A stretch of 64,000 nt of DNA, taken from positions 124,001 to 188,000 of the forward strand of contig NZ_VTXD01000003.1 in NCBI RefSeq assembly GCF_013114625.1, written 5' to 3'. The notes beneath the pieces were generated by a model that worked only from the letters and a program-made list of their open reading frames with translations, was not told the DNA's origin and did no database searches. The stretch is from Vibrio sp. 99-70-13A1. Its GTDB lineage: Bacteria > Pseudomonadota > Gammaproteobacteria > Enterobacterales > Vibrionaceae. A program made the position numbers and the translations under genes. Each line of letters begins with the position of its first letter. Position 1 is the first letter of the stretch. Positions 17,464-26,849 of this stretch are shown piece by piece.

Positions 17464-18165
17464 ATGATTCAATTCAATCAAATTAAGAAAAGTTACCAAC
17501 TAGGGACTCAAACTGTGGCTGCGCTGCAAGGTGTGGGTGGGGTTATCCAAAAGGGCGAAATGGTTGCCTTGTGCGGTCCTTCTGGTTCAGGAAAAAGTAC
17601 TTTGCTTAACATTTTAGGCCTACTGGATATGGACTATCAAGGGGCAATCACTTTGGATAATAAACCCTATCCGAAAGAACGAATTGCGGCTGCAACCTTC
17701 CGTCGTCAGCAACTGGGCTTTGTATTTCAAAAATTCAGCTTAGTCCCAGTGATGACGGCACTAGAAAATGTCGCTTATCCATTAATGCTAAATGGTCTGG
17801 ATAAAGCGCAGCAGGAATCTATGTCAATCGACATGCTAGAGCGTGTTGGATTAGGTGATTTTATTCATCATCGACCAGATAATTTGTCTGGTGGGCAACA
17901 GCAACGAGTGGCGATTGCGAGAGCTTTGATCCATAAACCTACATTAGTTATTGCTGATGAACCTACAGCAAGTTTAGACAGCCATACAGCCAACATCGTG
18001 ATTGATATTATGAAAGAACTCGGCCATGAGATGGGGACAACCTTTGTGGTTGCGACACATGACTCTCGAATGGCCGAGCGCTGTGACCGAGTGATTGAAT
18101 TATTGGATGGTCAACTTCTAGGTGAACAATTGCATCACTCAACTAAGTTGGAGGCGGTGTTATGA
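17464..18165 (+). CDS. ABC transporter ATPase, LolD/MacB type
   Basis: A 233-aa cytoplasmic ATPase. Walker A GPSGSGKST is at residues 38-46, signature LSGGQQQR at 141-148 and Walker B LVIADEPTASLD from 161. This subgroup works with FtsX-type permeases in lipoprotein extraction or mechanotransmission rather than classic transport. The stop overlaps the permease start by 4 bp (ATGA). It is not the essential lolD, which normally sits with lolC and lolE. Confidence 0.92.
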   Translation: MIQFNQIKKSYQLGTQTVAALQGVGGVIQKGEMVALCGPSGSGKSTLLNILGLLDMDYQGAITLDNKPYPKERIAAATFRRQQLGFVFQKFSLVPVMTALENVAYPLMLNGLDKAQQESMSIDMLERVGLGDFIHHRPDNLSGGQQQRVAIARALIHKPTLVIADEPTASLDSHTANIVIDIMKELGHEMGTTFVVATHDSRMAERCDRVIELLDGQLLGEQLHHSTKLEAVL

Positions 18166-19439
18166 AAGCATTAACTGTTTGGGCTCCTATACGCTTAGCT
18201 TGGTTGAATTTACTGCGTAATGGTCGCCGAAGTTTATTGTCGGTTTTAATTATCGCAATTGCTGTTTTTGCGTTAACCAGTGCTGGTGGGTACGGCTTAT
18301 ACACCTACGAGTCTTTACGTGAATCCACAGCTCGTGATACCGGTCATTTAACTTTGAGCGTACCTGGATATTTTGAGCAAGATGAGGAGATGCCGCTGAG
18401 TAATGGTTTAGATAATGCTCAAGCGTTAATTCAAAACATCATTGGTGATACAGATGTACGTGGTGTGCAACCTAGGGTGTATTTCAGTGGCTTAGTGTCT
18501 AACGGAACTAAGACGAATATCTTCATGGGTACGGGCGTGAATGAACGTGAATTTGATATGAAAGGACCGTTCTTAGACGTTCGCAGCGGCAGCACGCTAT
18601 CGGATGTGAATTCACCTAGATATGATTCTCAAGAGCCGCAAGTGATGCTGGGTATTGATTTAGCTCGTAACCTTAAAGTTGAGGTCGGTGATTGGGTTAC
18701 TTTATTGGCTACGACCAGTGACGGCGCGTTGAACGCTTTCGATTTCAAAGTACAAGGGATCTACTCAACCGGTGTTCCAGATTTAGATAAACGTCAGCTG
18801 TATGTTCACGTTACCAGCGCTCAAGAACTTCTAGCATCAGAAAAAGTCAGCACCTTATCAGTCTTCCTATTTGAAACGGCTTTGACCGATTCCGTACAAA
18901 CCCGCTTAGAAAGTAAATTGTCTAAGCCTTCTTTATCGCAAGATCTTAGCTCACAAAAGATCGAGATCACTCCTTGGCAAGATCGAGCATTTTTCTATAC
19001 CAAAGTGAAAGATCTCTATGACCGTATTTTCGGGATCATGGGCGCTGTGATGGCATTGGTTGTTTTTGTCTCTTTGTTCAACACCATGACCATGTCGGTG
19101 ACCGAGCGCACTCGTGAAATTGGAACCTTAGCCGCCCTTGGTAGTTACCCATCGGAAATTGTTTCTGGTTTCTTAAGAGAAGCAGGACTATTGGCATTGA
19201 TAGGCAGCGCTGTTGGCGCGATAGCCAGTGCATTCATCAGCTTATTATTGCTGGTGGTTGATATTCAAATGCCACCACCACCGGGTAGATCGGAAGGTTA
19301 CCCACTGAATATCTACTTCTCCTTTGAGCTAGTTGCTGCCGCAACACTATGTGTGATGTTGATTTGCTTAGCAGCGGCTTACTTTTCTGCAAGAAAAGGC
19401 GTGAATAAACCCATTACCGAGGCACTAGTGTATGTATAA
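18162..19439 (+). CDS. FtsX/MacB-type ABC permease
   Basis: A 425-aa inner-membrane protein with the LolC/E-MacB layout: helix 1 near residues 21-45, a large periplasmic domain (about 46-285), and three C-terminal helices around 290-315, 338-365 and 390-412. The conserved SVTERTREIGTLAALG coupling segment follows helix 2. A single permease means the complex would be a homodimer, unlike LolCE. It overlaps both neighbours, so it is translated as one unit with the ATPase and the LolA-like protein. Confidence 0.9.
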   Translation: MKALTVWAPIRLAWLNLLRNGRRSLLSVLIIAIAVFALTSAGGYGLYTYESLRESTARDTGHLTLSVPGYFEQDEEMPLSNGLDNAQALIQNIIGDTDVRGVQPRVYFSGLVSNGTKTNIFMGTGVNEREFDMKGPFLDVRSGSTLSDVNSPRYDSQEPQVMLGIDLARNLKVEVGDWVTLLATTSDGALNAFDFKVQGIYSTGVPDLDKRQLYVHVTSAQELLASEKVSTLSVFLFETALTDSVQTRLESKLSKPSLSQDLSSQKIEITPWQDRAFFYTKVKDLYDRIFGIMGAVMALVVFVSLFNTMTMSVTERTREIGTLAALGSYPSEIVSGFLREAGLLALIGSAVGAIASAFISLLLLVVDIQMPPPPGRSEGYPLNIYFSFELVAAATLCVMLICLAAAYFSARKGVNKPITEALVYV

Positions 19440-20268
19440 CTTCAAAGAGATAAGACGCTCTCAACGTTTCCTGATTAACAGCTTTTTTATAGTGTTTTTG
19501 TTCATGGGTAACATCGCGAATGCATCACAAAGCTTAGATAGCCAATTTGTAAACGACATAGCTGTAAACGACAGAGCGGTAACCGAGATGATCGCAAAAG
19601 CAGATCGCTACCGACTCAACTCAGAAGCGGCTTCAAAGGTAATTTCCTTAGTCAACTTATACGAAAGCGGGCAATTGGACAAAACACGTCAATACAATGT
19701 TTATACGCGCCCAAATCGAGAATCATTAGTTGTGTTTAAATCGGCGGTAGAGGCGGGGCAAAAAATGCTCATGATAGAAGATAACTACTGGCTATTGATG
19801 CCGAAAAGTCGTCGTCCTATTCGTATTACGCCAATGCAAAAACTTTTAGGTGAAGCGTCGGTAGGGGATATCTCAACTTTAACGTGGAGTGAAGATTACC
19901 AAGGCTCTTGGGTGCAGCAGCAAAGCCTAACTTTACCTTCAGGTGAAAGCATACAAGCGCATCAGTTGAAGTTGGTATCGAAAACCAAAGGGGCAAGTTA
20001 CCAAACCATCGATTTATGGGTGAGCGTTGACCGAGCCTTTCCAATTAAGGCTGATCTGTACTTACGTTCAGGAAAAATAGCTAAGCAAGCATGGTTTGAA
20101 GAAGGGGTGCGTAATGAACTGCCGAGCGTCGTTGCGATGACGCTACTTGATAAGATTCAACCCAATAAAAAGACGGTTATTGAGTACCTCGAAATTTCAG
20201 AACAAAAGCTAGAGGATAAGTTCTATAACCCAGCCTATTTATCTCGTAATAGTGTTTCAGGGCTTTAA
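19432..20268 (+). CDS. LolA-like outer-membrane lipoprotein-sorting protein
   Basis: A 278-aa exported protein with signal peptide (hydrophobic 15-30, cleavage near ANA-SQ). The mature region fits the LolA-like beta-sheet family found beside FtsX-type transporters: stretches such as RPNRESLVVFKSAVEAGQKML and YWLLMPKSRRPIRITPMQKLLGEASVGD are typical. It should act as a periplasmic carrier for a lipid-bearing cargo. The ATG overlaps the permease end by 8 bp, supporting one complex. General lolA is elsewhere; this is a dedicated paralogue. Confidence 0.82.
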   Translation: MYNFKEIRRSQRFLINSFFIVFLFMGNIANASQSLDSQFVNDIAVNDRAVTEMIAKADRYRLNSEAASKVISLVNLYESGQLDKTRQYNVYTRPNRESLVVFKSAVEAGQKMLMIEDNYWLLMPKSRRPIRITPMQKLLGEASVGDISTLTWSEDYQGSWVQQQSLTLPSGESIQAHQLKLVSKTKGASYQTIDLWVSVDRAFPIKADLYLRSGKIAKQAWFEEGVRNELPSVVAMTLLDKIQPNKKTVIEYLEISEQKLEDKFYNPAYLSRNSVSGL

Positions 20269-20270
20269 TT

Positions 20271-21743
20271 ATGTTCATGAACTCGTTTACTCATCCATTC
20301 GCTAATTTGAAAGTCCCTTCTTTATTGAAGATGTTGGTCGCGATGGGTTTGCTATGTGCGGGGGGAAATGCTCACGCTGAGTTGTCTTCATCTGAAAGTG
20401 CGGAGTTAGATCGTGCTTATCAAGAGCAAGCTTGGTCGTTTGCATGGGATTGGCAAATCAGTGCAGACACCACCCAATCCAGAGAAACGCCTTTTAGCTT
20501 ACAAAGCGATCACAGCTATCAATCGGTTAATGCGCTGCTTGATTTAGAAGTAGGTTACGAAAACTGGCTGGGTCTATTTGCGATCAAAGGCAACGATTTA
20601 TACAGTCATAGCTCCCATTTTACTTCCGTTGATAGCAATTCCAATTACGGTTCGTCGGACACTGACTTTGAAGCTGAATTCATTATTCGAGAGCTATTTT
20701 GGCAAGGTGAATGGGATTTATCGAGTGACTGGCTTGGTGATCATTATCTCGATGTAACCTTAGGGAAAGTTCGTTTAGATTGGGGAGTTGGGTATGGCTA
20801 TCGCCCACTTGACGTTATTAAACCTTACCGCCGAAACCCTGTCGGAATAGTCGCAGAAGAAGGGGCTGGCGTGTTCTCTCTTTCTTCGTTTGATGGGCTA
20901 GGGGAATGGACGCTCATTTATAGTGATTCCTCTTGGACTTCTCATGATAGTGATTCGCAATACACCAATGAATTAGAGCAACAAAGTGAACAGCAAGGGT
21001 TTGGTATACGCCGTTATGGTTTAGTGGGAGAGCATGAATACCAATGGCTCGCTTATTATGATGACGTTAGGCATGGCTTACTTGGGGCAAGTGTGGTCTC
21101 TGTGCTTGATCTTGCTTGGGAGTTTCATGGTTCAGCGGTGTATCAGCGCCACAGCCTTGGCTACCAGCAGCCCAATACACAACCAAATAACTTGCAGCCT
21201 GTAAAATTATCCGAGCAAGGGGAAGCTTATCAAGCGCTTGTTGGTTTAACGTGGGCGAATGAAATTGGCAATAGTATTATTCTTGAATACTGGTTTGATA
21301 GCCGAGCATGGAGTGGCTCTGAATGGAAAGAAGCAATCAACAGTGCAACGCTATTAAAAAGTAACCCAGCAACCGCCACACTGGCTGGTTCCTATGCTCA
21401 GGGTTATCAGCACGCCAATATCGTTCAGCATAACCTCATGTTTCATTGGACATTAGACTCAACTGCATGGGCGCATATTTTTTCAGATGGCATGAATGAA
21501 ACACCTCAAGATGATTCGTGGGGATGGCTAAGCAATGTGACTCCAACCTTAGATGTACTGATTTCTCCTGAAGATGGGGGCTTTATAGTGACTCAGTGGC
21601 TTAACTATCAAATGGTCGATAGTGGTTCATCTTCGGTTGATTTGGAACTTGCTGCACGCTTTTTAGCTGGTAAAAGTGATTCTGCTTACGCCAACCTACC
21701 AGATAGCCATATATTCATTTTAAATATCAAAGGACGATTCTAA
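20271..21743 (+). CDS. Probable outer-membrane beta-barrel protein of the Lol-like operon
   Basis: A 490-aa protein with signal peptide ending near NAHA-EL (about residue 37) and a long series of amphipathic Tyr/Trp/Gly-rich strands. The last residue is Phe (NIKGRF), the usual C-terminal mark recognised by the BAM complex. It follows the LolA-like gene by 2 bp. I do not place it in a named family. The natural reading is an outer-membrane receiver or partner for cargo carried by the LolA-like protein. Confidence 0.75.
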   Translation: MFMNSFTHPFANLKVPSLLKMLVAMGLLCAGGNAHAELSSSESAELDRAYQEQAWSFAWDWQISADTTQSRETPFSLQSDHSYQSVNALLDLEVGYENWLGLFAIKGNDLYSHSSHFTSVDSNSNYGSSDTDFEAEFIIRELFWQGEWDLSSDWLGDHYLDVTLGKVRLDWGVGYGYRPLDVIKPYRRNPVGIVAEEGAGVFSLSSFDGLGEWTLIYSDSSWTSHDSDSQYTNELEQQSEQQGFGIRRYGLVGEHEYQWLAYYDDVRHGLLGASVVSVLDLAWEFHGSAVYQRHSLGYQQPNTQPNNLQPVKLSEQGEAYQALVGLTWANEIGNSIILEYWFDSRAWSGSEWKEAINSATLLKSNPATATLAGSYAQGYQHANIVQHNLMFHWTLDSTAWAHIFSDGMNETPQDDSWGWLSNVTPTLDVLISPEDGGFIVTQWLNYQMVDSGSSSVDLELAARFLAGKSDSAYANLPDSHIFILNIKGRF

Positions 21744-22783
21744 TGGCATTTAACATTTCTCAACGAATCAAACCTAAGCACTTTCCGTGGATTAAAAGTG
21801 TATTACTGACTAGTTTGTTTTGTGTATTAATTGCGTTTACCACACAAACGGTTTGGGAAGGTGGGATCGCAAATCATTTATTGATCAGCTTTGGTTTTGG
21901 TTATAGCGCAATATTGTCTTCATTCGTGATTGTTCGGTTATTCCCCAATATCTCTAAGTTGCTCGAAGCTGCTACCTCTATGGTATTTTCGTTATTATTT
22001 GGAACACTCAACGCCCGTTTCTGGTTAGATGAATACTTAGATGACTCACAGTCTGGTATGAAGTCTGTTGTGTTACTTGGCATTGTTTTTTGCACCATTT
22101 GTTATTACTACTTTTATACAAAAGAACAAAAGCTGGTGGCTGAAAATGCCCTAGAAACGGCAAAACGAAGACAGGCTGATCAAGATAAAGCGTTGGTTCA
22201 AAGTCAACTGAAACAATTACAAAGCCAAATTGAGCCGCATTTCTTGTTTAATACGCTAGCGACAATCAGTGCCTTGATTGAAACTGATAATGATAAAGCC
22301 AAGCTCATGCTGGAAAAGCTAACGGAGTTATTACGAGTAACACTAAAAAACAGTCGTAATGAACAATCTACCATTGAACAAGAACTTGCTTTGATTGACG
22401 CATATTTAGGTATTCAAAAAATTCGTTTAGGTGAAAGGTTAACGTTTTCTATCAACAGTGAAGGCATTTCAAATGCTCAAGTTTTACCACCATTTTTGAT
22501 TCAGCCGCTTGTGGAAAACTCACTGACGCATGGGATTGAACCAAGGGCTGTCGGTGGTCATGTTGCCATTCAGATTACTCGCAAAGAATCACTCCTCGTG
22601 ATTGAAGTGTCAGATAATGGCGCGGGTTTGAACCCAGAGTCTGGCTCAAATACTACTGGGCATGGAGTGGGTCTTAGTAACATAAAACAACGAATTGAAA
22701 CTTTGTTTGAAGGTAAGGCAAATATGTCTATCAAAGAGCAAAGTACTGGTGGTGTCATTGCAACTTTGTCGCTGCCTGTTTAA
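21743..22783 (+). CDS. LytS/YehU-type sensor histidine kinase
   Basis: A 346-aa inner-membrane kinase. About four hydrophobic segments occupy residues 17-125; then a short coiled coil and the His_kinase motif with phospho-accepting His166 (SQIEPHFLFNT). The ATPase part has NSLTHGIEP, DNGAGL and GHGVGLSNIKQRI. The ATG shares one base with the TAA of the barrel gene, so it is coupled to the transporter operon. The cognate LytTR regulator follows. Confidence 0.92.
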   Translation: MAFNISQRIKPKHFPWIKSVLLTSLFCVLIAFTTQTVWEGGIANHLLISFGFGYSAILSSFVIVRLFPNISKLLEAATSMVFSLLFGTLNARFWLDEYLDDSQSGMKSVVLLGIVFCTICYYYFYTKEQKLVAENALETAKRRQADQDKALVQSQLKQLQSQIEPHFLFNTLATISALIETDNDKAKLMLEKLTELLRVTLKNSRNEQSTIEQELALIDAYLGIQKIRLGERLTFSINSEGISNAQVLPPFLIQPLVENSLTHGIEPRAVGGHVAIQITRKESLLVIEVSDNGAGLNPESGSNTTGHGVGLSNIKQRIETLFEGKANMSIKEQSTGGVIATLSLPV

Positions 22784-22822
22784 TTTAGTAATTTACAGTG
22801 TGAATTTAAAGGAATGAAGTGC

Positions 22823-23674
22823 ATGCAAGGGGTTAATCAACCAAATAACGTTACTGCGATAATTGCTGATGATGAAGCGCTGCTTAGGCGACACCTTGAT
22901 AAAACGTTAGCTGAAGTGTGGCCAGAATTAGACATTGTCTCTTGCGTTGATAATGGGTTGAAAGCATTACAAGAGATTGAAAGTCTTACCCCTGATATCG
23001 CATTTTTAGATATTCGAATGCCAGAGATTGATGGCATGAAACTCGCTCAAAAATTACAATCTCTGCCTACCCCTCCGTTAATTGTGTTTATCACCGCTTA
23101 TGACGAATACGCGGTGAAGGCTTTTGAACAAAATGCTGTGGATTACTTACTCAAGCCCATTAATGAGGCTCGTTTAAGTGCAACGTGCGAGAAGCTACAA
23201 TCTAGATTAGCCTCTTTACACTCAGCTCAAGGGGAGGGGGCTCAACTTGAATCGTCAGCAGCCTCTTCGGTGCAAACGCCAGATCTGGCGGCTTTGATGG
23301 CGCAAATACAGCAACTCTCACAACCAGCTCAAACACCGCATTACCTTAACTGGGTGAAAGCGAATGTTGGCGATGACTTACATTTAATCTCAATTGATGA
23401 TGTTTTGTTTTTTAAATCGGAAGACAAATATGTGTCGGTGTTTAAAAAAGACGAAGATGGTAAGTTGCAAGAGTTCATCATTCGTACTTCTTTAAAAGAG
23501 TTACTTAGCCAACTTGATCCTGACCAGTTTTGGCAAATTCACCGTTCTACCGTGGTAAAAGTTTCCTCTATCCAAAAAGTTAAAAAAGACTTCTCTGGGC
23601 AAATGTCGGTTCATATCGAAGGTAGAAAACTACCAGTCAGCCGTTCTTCCCAAGCCCTCTTTAAAGGTATGTAA
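22823..23674 (+). CDS. LytTR-family response regulator
   Basis: A 283-aa regulator: receiver domain at about 10-125 with phospho-acceptor Asp63 ([12 protein letters not shown]), a Gln/Ala/Ser-rich linker, and a C-terminal LytTR DNA-binding domain (about 180-280). I use the ATG at 22823, nine bases after AAAGGA; an ATG at 22814 abuts that ribosome site. It likely controls the transporter operon and may control the adjacent protease genes. Confidence 0.92.
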   Translation: MQGVNQPNNVTAIIADDEALLRRHLDKTLAEVWPELDIVSCVDNGLKALQEIESLTPDIAFLDIRMPEIDGMKLAQKLQSLPTPPLIVFITAYDEYAVKAFEQNAVDYLLKPINEARLSATCEKLQSRLASLHSAQGEGAQLESSAASSVQTPDLAALMAQIQQLSQPAQTPHYLNWVKANVGDDLHLISIDDVLFFKSEDKYVSVFKKDEDGKLQEFIIRTSLKELLSQLDPDQFWQIHRSTVVKVSSIQKVKKDFSGQMSVHIEGRKLPVSRSSQALFKGM

Positions 23675-23853
23675 TTCCAATCTTAATTTCTCTTAGTAGG
23701 TGTACCTTCTGTAAAATCTGTAATTTATAAAATAAACAGTTTCACAAATAGTAAGCCTTCGCCTCAAAACTAAAAAGTAGGCTTGATGACAGAAATGTAA
23801 TGATATTTGAGGGGATATATTAGGTAGTAGAAATACCACCTAAAGAGGTCGTC

Positions 23854-26613
23854 ATGAAAGCACATTATGCCGCTGTTGTACTTTGCGTAGCATTAGCCGG
23901 GTGCAGTTCTCAGCCTACACAAACCTTATTAAAATCTGACCCGTATTGGGTGACTGGTGAATTAGACAATGGTCTGAAGTACCATATTTATCCTGACAAA
24001 GAACAGCCGGTTTCTGTTCGGATGATTGTCCATGCTGGTTCGCTCCAAGAAAATGAACAACAGAAAGGTTATGCCCATTTTGTTGAGCATATGGCTTTTA
24101 ATGGCAGCGAGAACTTTTCAGAAAATGATGTTGTGCGTTTATTCGAACAGGCTGGCGCAAGTTTTGGTGCTGATCTCAATGCATACACTTCCTATCAAGA
24201 AACCCTATATAAACTCGACCTTCCTGATAATAGCCAATTAGAGCAAGCCATCACTTGGCTGCGCGATGTGGGTGATGGTTTAGATATTTCACCGACAGAA
24301 GTCGAAAAAGAAAAGGGTGTGATTCTTGGAGAATTCCGTTACTCACGCAAAGAAGATAAACCCCTTTCCTTTAAGTTCTATGATCACTTAATTCAAGACA
24401 GCCTGTATGCCAAGCATGACCCTCTTGGCACTAAAGCCTCCGTGACAGAGACGGAGGCACAAGGGCTGAAAGACTTTTATCAAACTTGGTATCAGCCTCA
24501 ACTCGTCGAAGTGGTTATTGCCGGCGACATCACGCTTAGTGAAGCAATCCCACTCGTGGAAGAAAAGTTTTCAAGTTGGCAGAGAGGGGAGACTCCGTTC
24601 CCTATTAAGCAAAAACAAATCACATACAATGATAATGATTTTGTCGATTATGTTGGGGGCAGTGAACCTCCAAGTATCGGAATCGTGATTGATCGTGGTG
24701 CCAGAGTCACTACCAGCCATGAGCAACAACACCAATTATGGTTAGATGAAATCTCACAACAACTGATTCAACAGCGCCTCTCTGATGTATTTATTGATGC
24801 AGCATTGCCGGTTCAGTGGGCTTTTTCTAATAGTTACTTAATAGAAAATCAGCGCTATTCAATAACCAGTGTCGCTTTTCCTACTCAATATCGTGAGCAA
24901 AGCCAGCAACAGTTTTTAGCAACGTTGGCTTCTTTACGAGACTACGGTGTAACTGAAAACGAGCTGAAAGCCCCATTGCAAGAGTACACATCGTATCTCA
25001 ATGACGTGAATAGCAATTGGGACAACATGAATGGAATTGGTCACGCTGAGGGTAAGTCTGCTGCGTTAGTTATTGATCAACAAGTGCAATCTCAGTTGGA
25101 TTACGTAGCCAGCATGAAAGTATTCTTGGCTGATTTGAATGTTAAGACGATCAACCGCAACCTCGATAAGTTGTTATCAAGCTCTTACTTTATTGGCTTA
25201 GGGTTAGATGCTAGTGAGGACAAAGCTGCAATGCTGAGTGATATCTCTGGTCTGAAATCTACATTCAAGAAAAAGGGCTCAAAACCGCTGCTAGTGACGG
25301 CAAGTAATGCGTTTAACGTGCCTGAAAAGCAAGGTGAGATTGTATCGGTCAAACAAATTCATGAAGACCCAAGCTTGCAAAAGTGGACTTTAAGTAACGG
25401 TTTAGATGTTTGGTATTTACGAAGCTGCCATGCAGGGAATCAGGTTGGTGTTTACTATGCTAGCCAAGGTGGTAAAGCAGCATTAGACCCAAGTTTGTTT
25501 CCAGCGGTTGAAGTGGCTATTCCCGCAGTCACCAGAAGTGGGGTTGGGTCTTTTACTGGGTCTCAACTGGATGCGCACTTGAAACGCCAAGATATTCAAG
25601 TCTATCCATTTATTAACTTTACCCATCACGGTCTAGAAATTTCAACCAAGAAAAAAGGGATCGCGGAAAGCTTTGCGGCTCTTAATGCGATTTTGACAGG
25701 AGTGAAGATCGACGCTGCTCAATTAGAAGCGGTAAAAGAAGAGTTTGCTCAAAATCGTAGTGCTTATTTAGCAACGCCGTTGGGCGAATTTACGCAAATG
25801 GTGAACAAGAATAGTTATAAAAACAGCAGCCGACATTTTATTTTAGAAGCGGATGCCGTGCAGAGTGTGACCACCAAAGATGTGGAGAGCATTTATCATC
25901 AACTGTTCCAAAAGCAACGAAACAATGTCCTCGTGGTTGTGGCTGACATTAACCCGTTAGAAATTAAGCCGTTGGTGCGGCAGTATATTGCTTCGCTACC
26001 TTTGGAAAGCACTGGAACTTCTGATTTCACCGTTGCTTACCAAGAAGATGCAGTGTCGAGAGTTGAGGCAAATGTAAATACAGAAGACAGTAGCCAATAT
26101 TTCCTTAGAGTCGTGTCTGACAGACATGCACATCAATCAGCGAAGGATGTGTTTATGGATGACATGTTGCAAAGAATATTGAGTCGCCGTTTAACTTCGT
26201 ATGTGCGTGAAGAACTCAGTCTAGATTATGCACCCTACGCGGTTGCAGCAGCGCAAGATAGTGCGCCAAGTAACGATTGGTTCCTTGGTGCGCAAACCGC
26301 CCCAGAGAACACCGATCAAATTGAAGAAGCCATCGACAAGGTGATTGCCGATATCTTAACGGGTATTTCGGAAGAAGAAACCAAGGTTGCGGCAAAGCAG
26401 TTGGTGGTGGATCTGAATCCAATGAAAGATAATCCAACTCAACAAGCTTGGTTTATTGCACGTTATTTGATTCATGGTTATGGAGTGAATGCATTAATGG
26501 ATATTCAAGGAATGGCATATTCCATTTCCTCTGAAGATATGTCTCAGCACGCTAAAGGCATTTTTGGTAGTGGTGGCTGGACTTCTAAGAATATCATGAG
26601 ACCGAAGTTGTAA
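23854..26613 (+). CDS. M16-family zinc metalloprotease lipoprotein (PqqL-like), copy 1
   Basis: A 919-aa lipoprotein (LAGC lipobox, Cys17) with the two-half M16 architecture. The inverted zinc motif HFVEH is at residues 75-79 and the third-ligand region EVEKEKG starts at 149. It acts in the periplasm; the residues after Cys17 are Ser-Ser, giving no inner-membrane retention signal, so an outer-membrane anchor is likely. The closest type I know is E. coli PqqL. RBS GAGG precedes the ATG. The next gene is a close paralogue, a clear tandem duplication. Confidence 0.9.
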   Translation: MKAHYAAVVLCVALAGCSSQPTQTLLKSDPYWVTGELDNGLKYHIYPDKEQPVSVRMIVHAGSLQENEQQKGYAHFVEHMAFNGSENFSENDVVRLFEQAGASFGADLNAYTSYQETLYKLDLPDNSQLEQAITWLRDVGDGLDISPTEVEKEKGVILGEFRYSRKEDKPLSFKFYDHLIQDSLYAKHDPLGTKASVTETEAQGLKDFYQTWYQPQLVEVVIAGDITLSEAIPLVEEKFSSWQRGETPFPIKQKQITYNDNDFVDYVGGSEPPSIGIVIDRGARVTTSHEQQHQLWLDEISQQLIQQRLSDVFIDAALPVQWAFSNSYLIENQRYSITSVAFPTQYREQSQQQFLATLASLRDYGVTENELKAPLQEYTSYLNDVNSNWDNMNGIGHAEGKSAALVIDQQVQSQLDYVASMKVFLADLNVKTINRNLDKLLSSSYFIGLGLDASEDKAAMLSDISGLKSTFKKKGSKPLLVTASNAFNVPEKQGEIVSVKQIHEDPSLQKWTLSNGLDVWYLRSCHAGNQVGVYYASQGGKAALDPSLFPAVEVAIPAVTRSGVGSFTGSQLDAHLKRQDIQVYPFINFTHHGLEISTKKKGIAESFAALNAILTGVKIDAAQLEAVKEEFAQNRSAYLATPLGEFTQMVNKNSYKNSSRHFILEADAVQSVTTKDVESIYHQLFQKQRNNVLVVVADINPLEIKPLVRQYIASLPLESTGTSDFTVAYQEDAVSRVEANVNTEDSSQYFLRVVSDRHAHQSAKDVFMDDMLQRILSRRLTSYVREELSLDYAPYAVAAAQDSAPSNDWFLGAQTAPENTDQIEEAIDKVIADILTGISEEETKVAAKQLVVDLNPMKDNPTQQAWFIARYLIHGYGVNALMDIQGMAYSISSEDMSQHAKGIFGSGGWTSKNIMRPKL

Positions 26614-26647
26614 ATTATAACTCTGTATGAACTTTATCCAAATCGAG

Positions 26648-26677
26648 GTGAGAGTCGAGAAGTCGCTCTCACTTTTT
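26648..26677 (+). terminator. Terminator after M16 copy 1
   Basis: GTGAGAG ... CTCTCAC stem followed by T5. It separates the two paralogues, so copy 2 needs its own promoter. Confidence 0.75.
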
Positions 26678-26789
26678 CGTATTACTAGAATGTAAATGGT
26701 CTATTTACTACGAATTACAGGAGTGATGTAAGCTTAAATAATTTATAAAATGAAGATCGCGATCACAAAGCTATTCGTACAATTTAATA

Positions 26790-26808
26790 TTAAATAATAA
26801 TCATTAGC
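26790..26808. promoter_or_regulatory. Weak Fur-box-like sequence before M16 copy 2
   Basis: TTAAATAATAATCATTAGC matches the 19-bp Fur consensus at 14 positions, with the right half nearly intact (AATAATCATTA). E. coli pqqL lies in an iron-regulated locus, which lends some support. Confidence 0.35.
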
Positions 26809-26849
26809 TCAGCCTGTATATTGTCCTTGAATGACATTAAGAGGTTGTT

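Noticed and set aside
20740..20752. TGATCATTATCTC as another RctB site
   Set aside because: The second half does not match TTyC at the right place; coding DNA of the barrel gene.
22792..22804. Third possible parS2 site TTTACAGTGTGAA
   Set aside because: One mismatch in the right half-site; such near-matches are expected in AT-rich DNA. Could be revisited with ChIP data.
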